DNA from: Paraclostridium tenue
GTDB lineage: Bacteria; Bacillota; Clostridia; Peptostreptococcales; Peptostreptococcaceae
Length of the DNA stretch: 64,000 nt
Assembly (NCBI RefSeq): GCF_015668515.1
Contig: NZ_JADPFO010000001.1
Span: 623,425-687,424 of the forward strand
Direction of reading: 5' to 3'
The position numbers were made by a program, and so were the translations under genes. The notes beneath the pieces are model-generated. The model made no database searches and was not told where the DNA came from. It was given only the letters and a program-made list of their open reading frames with translations. Positions 17,637-26,366 of this stretch are shown here, piece after piece. Position 1 is the stretch's first letter; every line of letters starts with the position of its first letter.

Positions 17637-17720
17637 CTAATCTAATTTATAATCTGGTGAATAATCATAAATTAATTCTTCTTCATATTCAAAATACACT
17701 AAACTAGTCATTTCTCTCAT
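17637..17720 (-). CDS. tiny tyrosine-rich acidic peptide, copy 2 (27 aa)
   Basis: A 27-codon frame with a near-perfect ribosome site (AAGGAGGA at 17726-17733, 5 nt before the ATG) ending in TAG. It ends LIYDYSPDYKLD and has YFEYEEE in the middle. It is a paralogue of the 17364-17444 peptide; the two lie 192 bp apart in the same direction with no terminator-like hairpin recognised between them. It is net negative, tyrosine-rich and cysteine-free. It could be a cytosolic mini-protein, a precursor peptide or a leader; nothing nearby decides this. The lactate dehydrogenase gene to the right has its own terminator, so the pair is a separate unit. Confidence 0.6.
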   Translation of the reverse strand: MREMTSLVYFEYEEELIYDYSPDYKLD

Positions 17721-17844
17721 TTTTATCCTCCTTATTATTTGCAATTTATCTTTTATATCTTTCACTATATATTTAATATATGCATATTAAAATAAAAATT
17801 CCACATTTTTGAAATTTTTATTTTTTAAATTTTAATAATAAATA

Positions 17845-17874
17845 AAAAAGAGTATGCAACTACATACTCTTTTT
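17845..17874 (-). terminator. intrinsic terminator after lactate dehydrogenase
   Basis: Twelve-base perfect arms (17845-17856 and 17863-17874) with T residues on the minus strand, 30 bp after the ldh stop. Confidence 0.8.
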
Positions 17875-17903
17875 CTTGCTTTTTATTGTATTAAATATAT
17901 TAA

Positions 17904-18848
17904 TTATTGTAATTCAATCTTTTCTATATTTTCTTTCATAACTTTTATAGATTTATCAAATTTTTCTTTTTCTTCTTTTTCTAATGGTAATTGTATTACT
18001 TCTCTTACTCCATCTTTGTTAACTACACTAGGTGCTGCTATATATACATCATTATGTCCGTATTCTCCATTTAAATAAGATGATACTGTAAGTATGCTAT
18101 TTTCATTTTCAAGTATAGCTTTAGTTATAGCAGTTAAAGCCATTCCTATACCATAGTAAGTAGATTTTTTACACTTAATTATTTCATAAGCTACATTTTT
18201 AACTTCATCTTCTATTTTTTCTAAATCATCAAATGTTATTTTACTATCTTTTCTAGAGGCCATTTGATAGATAGGTTGAACCCCTTGTAATGCATAACTC
18301 CATGCTACAAATTGAGAATCTCCATGTTCTCCCATAACATAAGCATGTACATTTTTAGGATTAACATCTAATTTTTCACTTAAAGTATATCTAAGTCTTG
18401 ATGAATCTAGAGTTGTACCAGATCCAATTACTTTATGTTTATCATATCCAGAAAGTTTGGCAGCTATATAAGTCATTATATCTACTGGATTTGTAGCTAT
18501 TAACAATATACCATTAAATCCAGATGCTTTTATATTATCTATTATATTTTTCATTATTTTTGTATTTTTATTTAATAAATCTAGTCTAGTTTCTCCTTCA
18601 GCTTGTATAGCACCAGCTGTTATACATATAATATATGCATCACTACAATCTTTGTAATCACCTGCATATATTTTCATTTTTCTTTTGCCAAAGTTTAGAC
18701 CATGATTTAAATCCATAGCTTCTCCTTTAGCTTTGTCTTTATCTATATCAATTAAAACTAATTCTTCACAAGTTCCTTGATTTACCATAGAATAAGCATA
18801 ACTCATTCCAACCATTCCTGTACCGACTATTACTACCTTATTTTTCAT
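17904..18848 (-). CDS. ldh: L-lactate dehydrogenase
   Basis: This NAD-dependent enzyme reduces pyruvate to L-lactate. The Rossmann loop is VIVGTGMVGMSYA (residues 5-17). Aspartates in LVLIDIDKDKA bind NAD. The specificity glutamine in GAIQAEGETRLDLL (malate dehydrogenases have Arg there) and the catalytic MGEHGDS histidine (about 178) are present. The 314-aa length is standard. GGAGG precedes the ATG. It is a single gene. No allosteric or Rex-type site was identified upstream with confidence, though redox control is common for such genes. Confidence 0.96.
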   Translation of the reverse strand: MKNKVVIVGTGMVGMSYAYSMVNQGTCEELVLIDIDKDKAKGEAMDLNHGLNFGKRKMKIYAGDYKDCSDAYIICITAGAIQAEGETRLDLLNKNTKIMKNIIDNIKASGFNGILLIATNPVDIMTYIAAKLSGYDKHKVIGSGTTLDSSRLRYTLSEKLDVNPKNVHAYVMGEHGDSQFVAWSYALQGVQPIYQMASRKDSKITFDDLEKIEDEVKNVAYEIIKCKKSTYYGIGMALTAITKAILENENSILTVSSYLNGEYGHNDVYIAAPSVVNKDGVREVIQLPLEKEEKEKFDKSIKVMKENIEKIELQ

Positions 18849-19055
18849 ATATCTTTTCCTCCAAATGTTTATATCATTATTTTGTCCTATTTTTTCTATT
18901 TAATAACACTTTAGTATTTATTAAATTTTAATCCAGATTTTTATTATATACAATTATTCCCATAGAGTCATTAAATTAAACTTATTTTTTGAATTTAATT
19001 TTATTTTTTAATAAAAATTACAAAATAACTATTATAAACTTTAATATAAAAACTT

Positions 19056-19958
19056 TTAATAATTCATTTCTATATTGTTTGATTGTATTATATAATCTTT
19101 AAATTTCTTTGCAATAGGTGACATGTAAGAATTTTTAGAATATGCCATATATATAACTCTCTCTTTTATATTTTCCTTAATTTTTATTTTGGACAATGCA
19201 TTTGTATTAATCATTGGCGTATTTGGAACTATAGAAATTCCAGCACCCGCAGATACTAATCCTTCAACTACACTTCCTATATTTGCTCCATCAGGCTGAA
19301 TAGCTATCTTAGGAGTATAACCTAAAAGTTCACTATATGATATCAATCGGTCTTTACTATTTTCACAAAATGCTATAAAGTATTCATCTTTCAATTCTTT
19401 TAAAGAAATTTCTTCTCTATTTGAAAAAATATGATTTTTAGGTACAATTAAAACATATTCTTGTTTCTTTATTGGAATAGACTCTATATCGTAATTATCA
19501 TCAATTTTATATTCACTATCATAAAATCCTATATCTATTTTCCCAATTTTTAAATTTTCTACTATACTATCTACAGATTGTTGGTTAAATTGAAATTTAG
19601 TATCAGGATTATTATTTAAAAAATTACTTATAAAAAAATTCATAAAATAAACGCCTATCCTAGGCGTAGATGATATAGATATAGTTCCTCTATCCTCACT
19701 AATCATTTCTTTTAATTCATTAATACCTTTATCAATTTCTGTTAAAGCTCTATTTGCATAAATTAAAAATATTTTCCCAAAACGTGTAAGTTTTATATTT
19801 CTACCTTTTTTCTCAAATAAGGGAACTTTTAACTCATCTTCTAATTTGGATATTGCTTTGCTTAATGCTGGTTGAGTTATTGATAAAAGTTTAGCTGATG
19901 TTGTAAAGTTCTCTGTTTCAGCTATAATTTTAAAATACTCTAATTGCTGTAAATTCAT
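19056..19958 (-). CDS. LysR-family transcriptional regulator
   Basis: A 300-aa regulator. The winged helix-turn-helix is at residues 1-60 (LEYFKIIAETENFTTSAKLL, then ITQPALSKAISKLEDEL). A two-lobed effector-binding domain follows (about 90-295), with GTISISSTPRIG and GYTPKIAIQPDGANI. It is divergent from the ferredoxin-nitroreductase gene at 20147, with a T-N11-A dyad between them, so it very likely controls that gene and itself. The inducer is unknown. The ATG follows GGAGG. Confidence 0.93.
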   Translation of the reverse strand: MNLQQLEYFKIIAETENFTTSAKLLSITQPALSKAISKLEDELKVPLFEKKGRNIKLTRFGKIFLIYANRALTEIDKGINELKEMISEDRGTISISSTPRIGVYFMNFFISNFLNNNPDTKFQFNQQSVDSIVENLKIGKIDIGFYDSEYKIDDNYDIESIPIKKQEYVLIVPKNHIFSNREEISLKELKDEYFIAFCENSKDRLISYSELLGYTPKIAIQPDGANIGSVVEGLVSAGAGISIVPNTPMINTNALSKIKIKENIKERVIYMAYSKNSYMSPIAKKFKDYIIQSNNIEMNY

Positions 19959-19987
19959 TTTTCCTCCTTATTCTAATTTTCAAACCT

Positions 19988-20002
19988 ATAACTAAAAGTT
20001 AT
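19988..20002. promoter_or_regulatory. LysR-type T-N11-A operator
   Basis: The dyad ATAAC-N5-GTTAT lies in the 188-bp divergent gap between the LysR gene and the nitroreductase gene, 29 bp from the regulator's start. Its form fits the classical LysR recognition motif. Confidence 0.55.
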
Positions 20003-20146
20003 ATTTATATAAATAATTTGAATTAGACATATATGATATATAGGTGCTATAATCTCATTAAATATATAATTTTATTATATAAATGAAGTATAAATTTTAT
20101 TTATTGATATGTCAAAATATATAAGTAATTTGGGAGGGTTTAATTT

Positions 20147-20968
20147 ATGATGAAAGTTGATAAAGACCTTTGTATAGGTTGTAGTTTATGTGTTAATGAT
20201 TGTATAGTAAAAGATATAGAACTTGTAGATGGCAAAGCTCAAATTAATAATGTAAACTGTTTTAAATGTGGCCACTGCATTTCTATATGTCCTAAAAAAG
20301 CAGTATCAACAGATGATTATAATATGGATGAAATTTTAGAGTATAATAAAACTGATTTTTCTATAGATGCTGATAACTTACTTAATTTTATAAAGTTTAG
20401 AAGAAGTGTAAGACACTTTAAGAAAAAAGATGTTGAAAATGAAAAGATTGAAAAAATTATAGAAGCTGGAAGATTTACTCAAACATCTACTAACGCTCAA
20501 AATGTATCTTATATAGTAGTAAAAGATAATATAGATAAGTTAAAAAAAATGACTTTAGAAAGCTTAAATGAATTAGGTAAAAAGTTGCTAGATAATTTAA
20601 ATCCACAAACTATTCCATATGAAAAATATGCTAAAATGTGGATTAATATGTACGAATCTTACAAAACTGACCCTAAGGGCATAGATGGATTATTTTTTAA
20701 TGCTCCTGCTGTAATACTTGTGGTATCTGATTCTCCGGTAAATGCATCACTTGCTTCTTCAAATATGGAGCTTATGACTAATGCACTAGGTCTTGGTACG
20801 TTCTTTAGTGGATTCTTTATAAGAGCAGCTGATAAAAACAAACAAATTATGGACTTTTTAAGTCTTAATGAAAATCAACATATAGTTACTTGTATGGTAA
20901 TCGGATATCCTAATGTAAAATATCAAAGAACTGCTCCTAGAAAAGATGCAGTTATATCTTGGAAATAG
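20147..20968 (+). CDS. nitroreductase with N-terminal 2[4Fe-4S] ferredoxin domain
   Basis: Residues 1-60 are a bacterial ferredoxin with CIGCSLCVNDC and CFKCGHCISICP (eight cysteines, two clusters). Residues 80-273 are an FMN-binding nitroreductase domain starting at FIKFRRSVRHFKKKDV, with an FMN-contact region GRFTQTSTNAQN. Electrons can thus pass within one chain from ferredoxin clusters to FMN; typical substrates are quinones, nitroaromatics or enoate-like compounds. GGAGGG precedes ATGATG; either ATG could serve. It is the probable target of the divergent LysR regulator. Confidence 0.92.
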   Translation: MMKVDKDLCIGCSLCVNDCIVKDIELVDGKAQINNVNCFKCGHCISICPKKAVSTDDYNMDEILEYNKTDFSIDADNLLNFIKFRRSVRHFKKKDVENEKIEKIIEAGRFTQTSTNAQNVSYIVVKDNIDKLKKMTLESLNELGKKLLDNLNPQTIPYEKYAKMWINMYESYKTDPKGIDGLFFNAPAVILVVSDSPVNASLASSNMELMTNALGLGTFFSGFFIRAADKNKQIMDFLSLNENQHIVTCMVIGYPNVKYQRTAPRKDAVISWK

Positions 20969-20978
20969 ATTTTGTAAA

Positions 20979-21031
20979 AATAAAAGCAATATAAAAATCT
21001 TACTCTAAAAAAATTTTATATTGCTTTTATT
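20979..21031. terminator. bidirectional terminator
   Basis: Eighteen-base perfect arms (20979-20996 and 21014-21031), A/T-flanked on both sides, between the convergent nitroreductase and thioesterase genes. Confidence 0.8.
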
Positions 21032-21039
21032 TAATTTAA

Positions 21040-21546
21040 TTATAATTCTATGTAATTTAGTTCTTCTTCATCTTTAACTGATATCCATTCTTTTTCAAGA
21101 AGATTTTCATTTTCTATAATTTTATTTACTGGCATTTTCATATACTTACCAGTAGCAGTTACTGCTATTTCTCCATTTGGCAATATAATTTCTCCCGTTC
21201 CTTCAAATAACTTTCTATTTTCTTTTATTATTCTTCCTACTACTTTTATAGTACAGTCTGTTGGCACAGGCTTTTTATACTTTATATCTAAAGATACAGT
21301 AACACCCCAAATTTCATCATTTGATAAACTTATAGCTCTACCTATAGTTTCATCTAATATAGCAGCAGACATACCTCCATGCATTCTTCCTGGGTAACTT
21401 TGATGCCACTCTTTAGTATCACATATAGCTACTAATTCGTTATTTTCTAGTTCGTAAAAATTTGCTTTTAATCCCAAATCATTTTCAATCCCACAAACTA
21501 AGCAATTACTGCTGATATTTTGCTTTTTTAACACTTTGTATTTCAT
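21040..21546 (-). CDS. PaaI-family hotdog thioesterase
   Basis: A 168-aa single hotdog domain. The helix motif GRMHGGMSAAILDETIGRA (about residues 53-71) contains the HGG turn and the catalytic Asp/Glu typical of PaaI/YdiI acyl-CoA thioesterases. The following strands (VTVSLDIKYKKPV) complete the sheet. Two N-terminal cysteines in SSNCLVCGIEN are common in clostridial members. The enzyme should hydrolyse an acyl- or aryl-CoA in the cytosol; the substrate is unknown. The start follows GGAGGTAACACT. It is a single gene. Confidence 0.88.
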   Translation of the reverse strand: MKYKVLKKQNISSNCLVCGIENDLGLKANFYELENNELVAICDTKEWHQSYPGRMHGGMSAAILDETIGRAISLSNDEIWGVTVSLDIKYKKPVPTDCTIKVVGRIIKENRKLFEGTGEIILPNGEIAVTATGKYMKMPVNKIIENENLLEKEWISVKDEEELNYIEL

Positions 21547-21617
21547 AGTGTTACCTCCAATCTTGTACTACTAATTCCCTAAGTATTATATCATAACAAA
21601 AATATGAATGTAATTTA

Positions 21618-21654
21618 AAATGGCTAAGGTTATGATAACTCACCTTAGCCATTT
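21618..21654 (-). terminator. terminator of the ribose operon
   Basis: Thirteen-base perfect, relatively GC-rich arms (21618-21630 and 21642-21654) stand directly after rbsB. Confidence 0.75.
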
Positions 21655-21656
21655 GT

Positions 21657-22550
21657 TTATTTAGTAACTAACTGTAATTCAACTGGAATAAATTTATCTA
21701 CTTTTTCACCTTTTAAATATTGATTAGCTATCTTTACCGCTGTTTCTCCTATAAGTATCGGTTGTTGAGCTACAGTTGCTGCCATAGTACCTTTCTTAAC
21801 TGCATCAACAGCATCATCCGTTGCATCAAATCCTACTACTAGTACATCTTTCATATTCGCATCTGCAAGTGCCTTTGATGCACCTAAAGCCATTTCATCA
21901 TTTTGGGCAAATACAGCATTTATATCCCCCTTAGATTGTATAATATTTTCCATAACACTAAGACCTTTTGTTCTATCAAAATCTGCTGATTGTTTGGCTA
22001 TTATATCTAAGTTACTACCTTTTACACCATCTTCAAATCCCTTACCTCTATCTCTTGTTGCTGATGAACCTGCTATTCCTTCAAGTTCCACTATATTACC
22101 TTTATTTCCTAATTTGTCTATTAAGAATTTTGCTGCCATGTCACCACCAGCTATATTATCAGAAGCTATATGAGATACTACATTTCCACCATTTGCAACT
22201 CTGTCTACAGTCATGACTGGAATATCTGAGTTGTTAGCTATCATTACTGACGCCACTGCTGAGTCTGAATCAACAGGGTTTAATAAAACTATAGATACAC
22301 CTTTTACACTTATATCTTCCATATTAGATACTTCTTTTGCTGGATCGTTTTGAGAATCTAGTACTACAACCTCATAACCTAGTTTTTTTGCTTCTTTTTC
22401 AACACCTTTTTTCAAATCAACAAAGAAGGGATTATTTAATGTTGATACTATAAGCCCTATTTTCTTTGTATTATTATCTTTTTGACTACATCCTACTAGC
22501 ATGAAACTTGATAAGACTATAGTCATTATTATTGAAAGAAATTTTTTCAT
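21657..22550 (-). CDS. rbsB: ribose ABC transporter, substrate-binding lipoprotein
   Basis: A 297-aa sugar-binding protein. A signal peptide with lipobox LVGC (Cys about 21) anchors it outside the membrane. The mature part is a periplasmic-binding-protein type I fold beginning KKIGLIVSTLNNPFF, with the typical VVLDSQNDPAKE and VVGFDATDDAVDAVKKG segments. It captures ribose for RbsC/RbsA. It is the last gene of the rbs operon, 15 bp after rbsC, placed before a strong hairpin. Confidence 0.94.
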   Translation of the reverse strand: MKKFLSIIMTIVLSSFMLVGCSQKDNNTKKIGLIVSTLNNPFFVDLKKGVEKEAKKLGYEVVVLDSQNDPAKEVSNMEDISVKGVSIVLLNPVDSDSAVASVMIANNSDIPVMTVDRVANGGNVVSHIASDNIAGGDMAAKFLIDKLGNKGNIVELEGIAGSSATRDRGKGFEDGVKGSNLDIIAKQSADFDRTKGLSVMENIIQSKGDINAVFAQNDEMALGASKALADANMKDVLVVGFDATDDAVDAVKKGTMAATVAQQPILIGETAVKIANQYLKGEKVDKFIPVELQLVTK

Positions 22551-22565
22551 TATTATCTTCCTTTC

Positions 22566-23534
22566 TTAGTTACTTTTTCTGTCTAATAATACAGCAATTA
22601 GTATAACTATACCTTTAACCATCATTTGATAGTACGATGATACATCTAATATATTAAGAGCATTACTTAGTACCCCTATTATAAGAGCACCTATTATTGT
22701 TCCACTTATCTTACCTTTTCCACCTGTAAGCTTCGTTCCTCCAAGTACTACTGCTGCTATTGCATCAAGCTCATATCCTGTACCTGCAGTAGGTTGAGCT
22801 GAGTATAATCTAGAAGTTATTATTATACCTGCTACAACTGATAATATACCACTTATAGTGTATACCCATATTTTTATTCTATCTGTATTAAGTCCTGATA
22901 ACTTAGTTGCTTCTTCATTTCCACCTAGTGCGTATGTATATCTACCCATTTTAGTGTGGTTTAAAATATAATAACATGTTATAAATACTACTATTGTTAT
23001 AATTACTGGCGATGGTACCTCTAATATTGTTCCTCCACCTATTTTACCAAATGCCATTGCTAATGCATTACTTCCTAAAGTTATCGGCTTTCCATCTGTA
23101 AAAACTAAAGTTATACCTCTAAGTATTGTCATTGTTGCAAGAGTTGCTATGAATGGCTGTAACTTTCCTTTAGCAATTATAAATCCATTTAAAAATCCAA
23201 CTACTGCTCCAACTACTATAGCTGCAATTACTGCTACTATAATGCTTTGCCCTGATGCTAAAAGCGATGCTGCAAAAGCTCCACTAAGAGCAAGGACTGA
23301 TCCAACAGAAAGATCTATTCCTCCTGTTAATATTACAAATGTCATACCGGCTGCTATTATAGCATTAACTGATGTTTGTCTAAGTATGTTTAATATGTTT
23401 CTAGTACTTAAAAACGATGGACTAAGAATCGAAACTACAACTATTAATAATAATCCTACTAACGACTTATACTTTATTAATAAACTCTTTAAATCTAATT
23501 GTTTATTTTTATTTTGACTTATTTTAGCTTCCAT
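22566..23534 (-). CDS. rbsC: ribose ABC transporter permease
   Basis: A 322-aa integral membrane protein with eight to ten helices, of the branched-chain/ribose permease family. The loop GGIDLSVGSVLALSGAFAAS and the late GYELDAIAAVVLGGTKLTGG, which contacts the ATPase, are the family signatures. It forms the sugar channel with RbsA. The start follows GGAGGCTTAAAT; it lies 2 bp after rbsA and is translationally coupled in practice. Confidence 0.95.
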   Translation of the reverse strand: MEAKISQNKNKQLDLKSLLIKYKSLVGLLLIVVVSILSPSFLSTRNILNILRQTSVNAIIAAGMTFVILTGGIDLSVGSVLALSGAFAASLLASGQSIIVAVIAAIVVGAVVGFLNGFIIAKGKLQPFIATLATMTILRGITLVFTDGKPITLGSNALAMAFGKIGGGTILEVPSPVIITIVVFITCYYILNHTKMGRYTYALGGNEEATKLSGLNTDRIKIWVYTISGILSVVAGIIITSRLYSAQPTAGTGYELDAIAAVVLGGTKLTGGKGKISGTIIGALIIGVLSNALNILDVSSYYQMMVKGIVILIAVLLDRKSN

Positions 23535-23536
23535 AT

Positions 23537-25027
23537 TTAAGCCTCCTTCACTTTAACTGCATATTTTAATATACTCTCTTGAGTTGCATCTTTGATATCT
23601 AATTCTCCAGTTAATCTGCCTTGACTTAAAACTAGTATTCTATCACTTAAACCAAGTATTTCTGGCATTTCAGAAGATATCATTATTACTGCCTTACCTT
23701 GGCTTTTAAATTTATTTATAAGATCGTATATTTCTTTTTTTGCACCAACGTCAACTCCACGAGTTGGTTCGTCAAGTATAAGTACATCAGGATCAGTCAT
23801 AAGAGCTTTCGCTATTGCAACTTTTTGCTGATTTCCCCCACTTAAATTTTTAATGATTTGTTCTTCACTTGGAGTTTTTATATTCATTTTCTTTATATAA
23901 TCTTTAACTTGAGTATTTTCTTTAGCCTTATTTAATTTAAATAAACTAGATAAGCTATCTAATGATGATATAGTCATATTTTCTCTAACTGATAATGAAA
24001 GAATTAATCCATCGCCCTTTCTATCTTCAGATACATATGCTATCTTATTTTTAAGTCCATCTTTGGCTGACTTATTATTAACTTCTTTTCCATTAACAAT
24101 GACTTTTCCATTTTCTTTTTTTATGTGTCCGTATATAGTTTTTGCAAGTTCAGTTCTTCCCGCTCCCATAAGCCCTGCAATACCTACTATTTCTCCGCTT
24201 TTTACATTAAAAGATATATTATCTACATATTTATTAGAAATATTTTTAACATCTAAAATTACATTTCCTTTTTCAACTTCATGTCTTGGGAATTGATCTG
24301 TAAGTTTTCTTCCAACCATCATTTCTATCATTTTATCTTCATCTAGATTGCATATTTCTTCACTTCCCACATATTTTCCATCTCTTAAAACTGTTATGTA
24401 ATCACATACTTCAAAAATTTCCTTTAATCTATGTGATATATACACTATGGCTTTTCCTTCATTTTTTAAATCTTCTATTACATTAAATAAACTTTCTGTC
24501 TCTTTATCTGTAAGAGCATCTGTTGGTTCATCCATTATTATTATCTTTGCATCTAATGATAAAGCTTTTGCTATCTCTACCATTTGCTGTTGCCCTAAAC
24601 TTAAATTTCCAACTAATTCTTTTGAACTAGTTTTTATATTTAATTTATTTAAATATTTATCAGATTCTTCATAAAGCTTTTTAAAGTCTATTTTGAATCC
24701 TTTTTTAGGTTCTCTTCCTAAAAATATATTTTCACCTATAGTTAAATCTTGTATTAAATTTAACTCTTGATGTATTATTGCTATACCTTTTTCTTGTGCA
24801 TCTTTAGGTCCTTTTATATCTTCTAAGTCTCCATTATAGTAGATTTGACCACCATCTTTTTTATATACACCACTTAAAACTTTCATAAGTGTTGATTTTC
24901 CTGCACCATTTTCTCCCATAAGAGCCATTACTTTTCCTTGATAAAGTTCTAAATTAACTCCATCTAGGGCTTTTACTCCAGGGAACTCTTTAACTATATT
25001 TTTCATCTGCAAAATAGGACTTTTCAT
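23537..25027 (-). CDS. rbsA: ribose ABC transporter, duplicated ATPase
   Basis: A 496-aa protein with two ABC cassettes. Cassette 1 has Walker A GENGAGKSTLMK (about 35-46), signature LSLGQQQMVEIAKAL and Walker B IIIMDEPTDALTD. Cassette 2 has a degenerate Walker A (GLMGAGRTELAK), signature SGGNQQKVAIAKAL and Walker B VLILDEPTRGVDVG. This asymmetry is normal for sugar ABC ATPases of the RbsA/MglA type. It powers ribose uptake with RbsC and RbsB. The start has an AAGGAGC ribosome site. Confidence 0.96.
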   Translation of the reverse strand: MKSPILQMKNIVKEFPGVKALDGVNLELYQGKVMALMGENGAGKSTLMKVLSGVYKKDGGQIYYNGDLEDIKGPKDAQEKGIAIIHQELNLIQDLTIGENIFLGREPKKGFKIDFKKLYEESDKYLNKLNIKTSSKELVGNLSLGQQQMVEIAKALSLDAKIIIMDEPTDALTDKETESLFNVIEDLKNEGKAIVYISHRLKEIFEVCDYITVLRDGKYVGSEEICNLDEDKMIEMMVGRKLTDQFPRHEVEKGNVILDVKNISNKYVDNISFNVKSGEIVGIAGLMGAGRTELAKTIYGHIKKENGKVIVNGKEVNNKSAKDGLKNKIAYVSEDRKGDGLILSLSVRENMTISSLDSLSSLFKLNKAKENTQVKDYIKKMNIKTPSEEQIIKNLSGGNQQKVAIAKALMTDPDVLILDEPTRGVDVGAKKEIYDLINKFKSQGKAVIMISSEMPEILGLSDRILVLSQGRLTGELDIKDATQESILKYAVKVKEA

Positions 25028-25057
25028 ATAGTGCTCCTTCCGAATTTAAAAGTTTTA

Positions 25058-25453
25058 CTAAAATACAACTCCTGATTTTAATATTATGTTTGAATATGGA
25101 GTGCATTCTCCTGTTCTAATTACTGCGTGAGAGTCTTTAGTCATTTTCTTAAACTCTTCATGTTCTACCATTGTTACTTTTACATTTTCAAATCTATTTA
25201 ATATTTCTTTATACATCTCGTTTGCAGCATCTTTTATTTCTACTGCTATTATTATTTCTTCTACACATAGTTCTTCAAGTACTGTATCTAATGTATCTAA
25301 GAAAGTTGGAACTCCATACTTTAAAGCTAAATCTATTCTTTTGACATCTTTAGGTATAGGTAAACCACAATCTCCAATAGTTAAGCTGTCTGTATGTCCC
25401 ATTTGAGATATAACTGCCGATATTTCGCTATTTAATAATTTTCCTTTTTTCAT
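25058..25453 (-). CDS. rbsD: D-ribose pyranase
   Basis: A 131-aa enzyme that converts the pyranose form of ribose to the furanose form used by ribokinase. The start SEISAVISQMGHTDSLTIGD carries the catalytic histidine (about 20), and the end RTGECTPYSNIILKSGV is conserved. It lies 4 bp after rbsK, with a TAGGGGG ribosome site, and matches the usual family length. Confidence 0.95.
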   Translation of the reverse strand: MKKGKLLNSEISAVISQMGHTDSLTIGDCGLPIPKDVKRIDLALKYGVPTFLDTLDTVLEELCVEEIIIAVEIKDAANEMYKEILNRFENVKVTMVEHEEFKKMTKDSHAVIRTGECTPYSNIILKSGVVF

Positions 25454-25457
25454 ATCT

Positions 25458-26366
25458 TTACCCCCTAAATTTATTAACTTCTTCTAATGTTGGTAGAGAA
25501 CTTTGCGCGCCTTCTTTTGTAACACATAAAGCACCTACTCTTGATGCAAAATCCATAGCTGTTTCTATATCTTCATTCTTTGAAAAAGCTACTGCTAAAG
25601 CACCTGTGTAACTATCTCCTGCTGCAGTAGTGTCTACAGCTTCTACTTTGTATGATTTTTTAAACATTGATTTGTCTTTATTTATATATAAACTACCTTT
25701 AGACCCTAGAGTTACTATTAATTCTTTAACCCCTTTTTCTATCATAGTTTTAGCTGCATCTAAAATATCATCTTCATTGTTTATACTTACTCCACTTAAT
25801 ATTTCAAGTTCTGTTTCATTAGGTGTAAGTAAATCTACATTTTCTATTATAGAATCTTCTAACTTAACAGCAGGCGCTGGATTTAATATTGTATATTTTC
25901 CAAACTCCTTAGCTTTTTTTAATGTATATTTTATAGTATCAAGTGGTGTTTCTAATTGAACAACTACTATGTCACTTCCTTTTATAGCTTCTATATTTTT
26001 ATCTATGTCATTTTTGCTGACTTTAAAGTTTGCTCCTGGTGCAACAACTATTGCATTTTCTGCATTTTTATCAACAGTTATCATAGCTACACCAGTTGGT
26101 CCATTTTCTTTATGTACATAAGTTGTATCAACATTATTATTTTTAAGTGCATCTATTAAAGTTTGTCCAAAACTATCAGTCCCAACTTTACCTATCATTG
26201 TTACATCTCCACCAAGTCTTGCCATTGCAACTGCTTGATTTGCACCTTTGCCACCCGGTACTTCCTTAAAGTCGCTTCCTATTAATGTTTGTCCTTTTTT
26301 AGGCATGTTTTCTACGTTTACTACTAAGTCCATATTTAAACTACCTATTACACATATCTTTTTCAT
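25458..26366 (-). CDS. rbsK: ribokinase
   Basis: A PfkB-family kinase of 302 aa that phosphorylates ribose to ribose-5-phosphate. Signature 1 is GGKGANQAVAMARLGG (about 38-53); the anion-hole/catalytic signature 2 is VDTTAAGDSYTGAL (about 247-260, general-base Asp in AAGD). The usual DTTGAGD has Ala for Gly here, a mild change. The start codon overlaps the rbsR stop (ATGA), so translation is coupled. Confidence 0.95.
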   Translation of the reverse strand: MKKICVIGSLNMDLVVNVENMPKKGQTLIGSDFKEVPGGKGANQAVAMARLGGDVTMIGKVGTDSFGQTLIDALKNNNVDTTYVHKENGPTGVAMITVDKNAENAIVVAPGANFKVSKNDIDKNIEAIKGSDIVVVQLETPLDTIKYTLKKAKEFGKYTILNPAPAVKLEDSIIENVDLLTPNETELEILSGVSINNEDDILDAAKTMIEKGVKELIVTLGSKGSLYINKDKSMFKKSYKVEAVDTTAAGDSYTGALAVAFSKNEDIETAMDFASRVGALCVTKEGAQSSLPTLEEVNKFRG

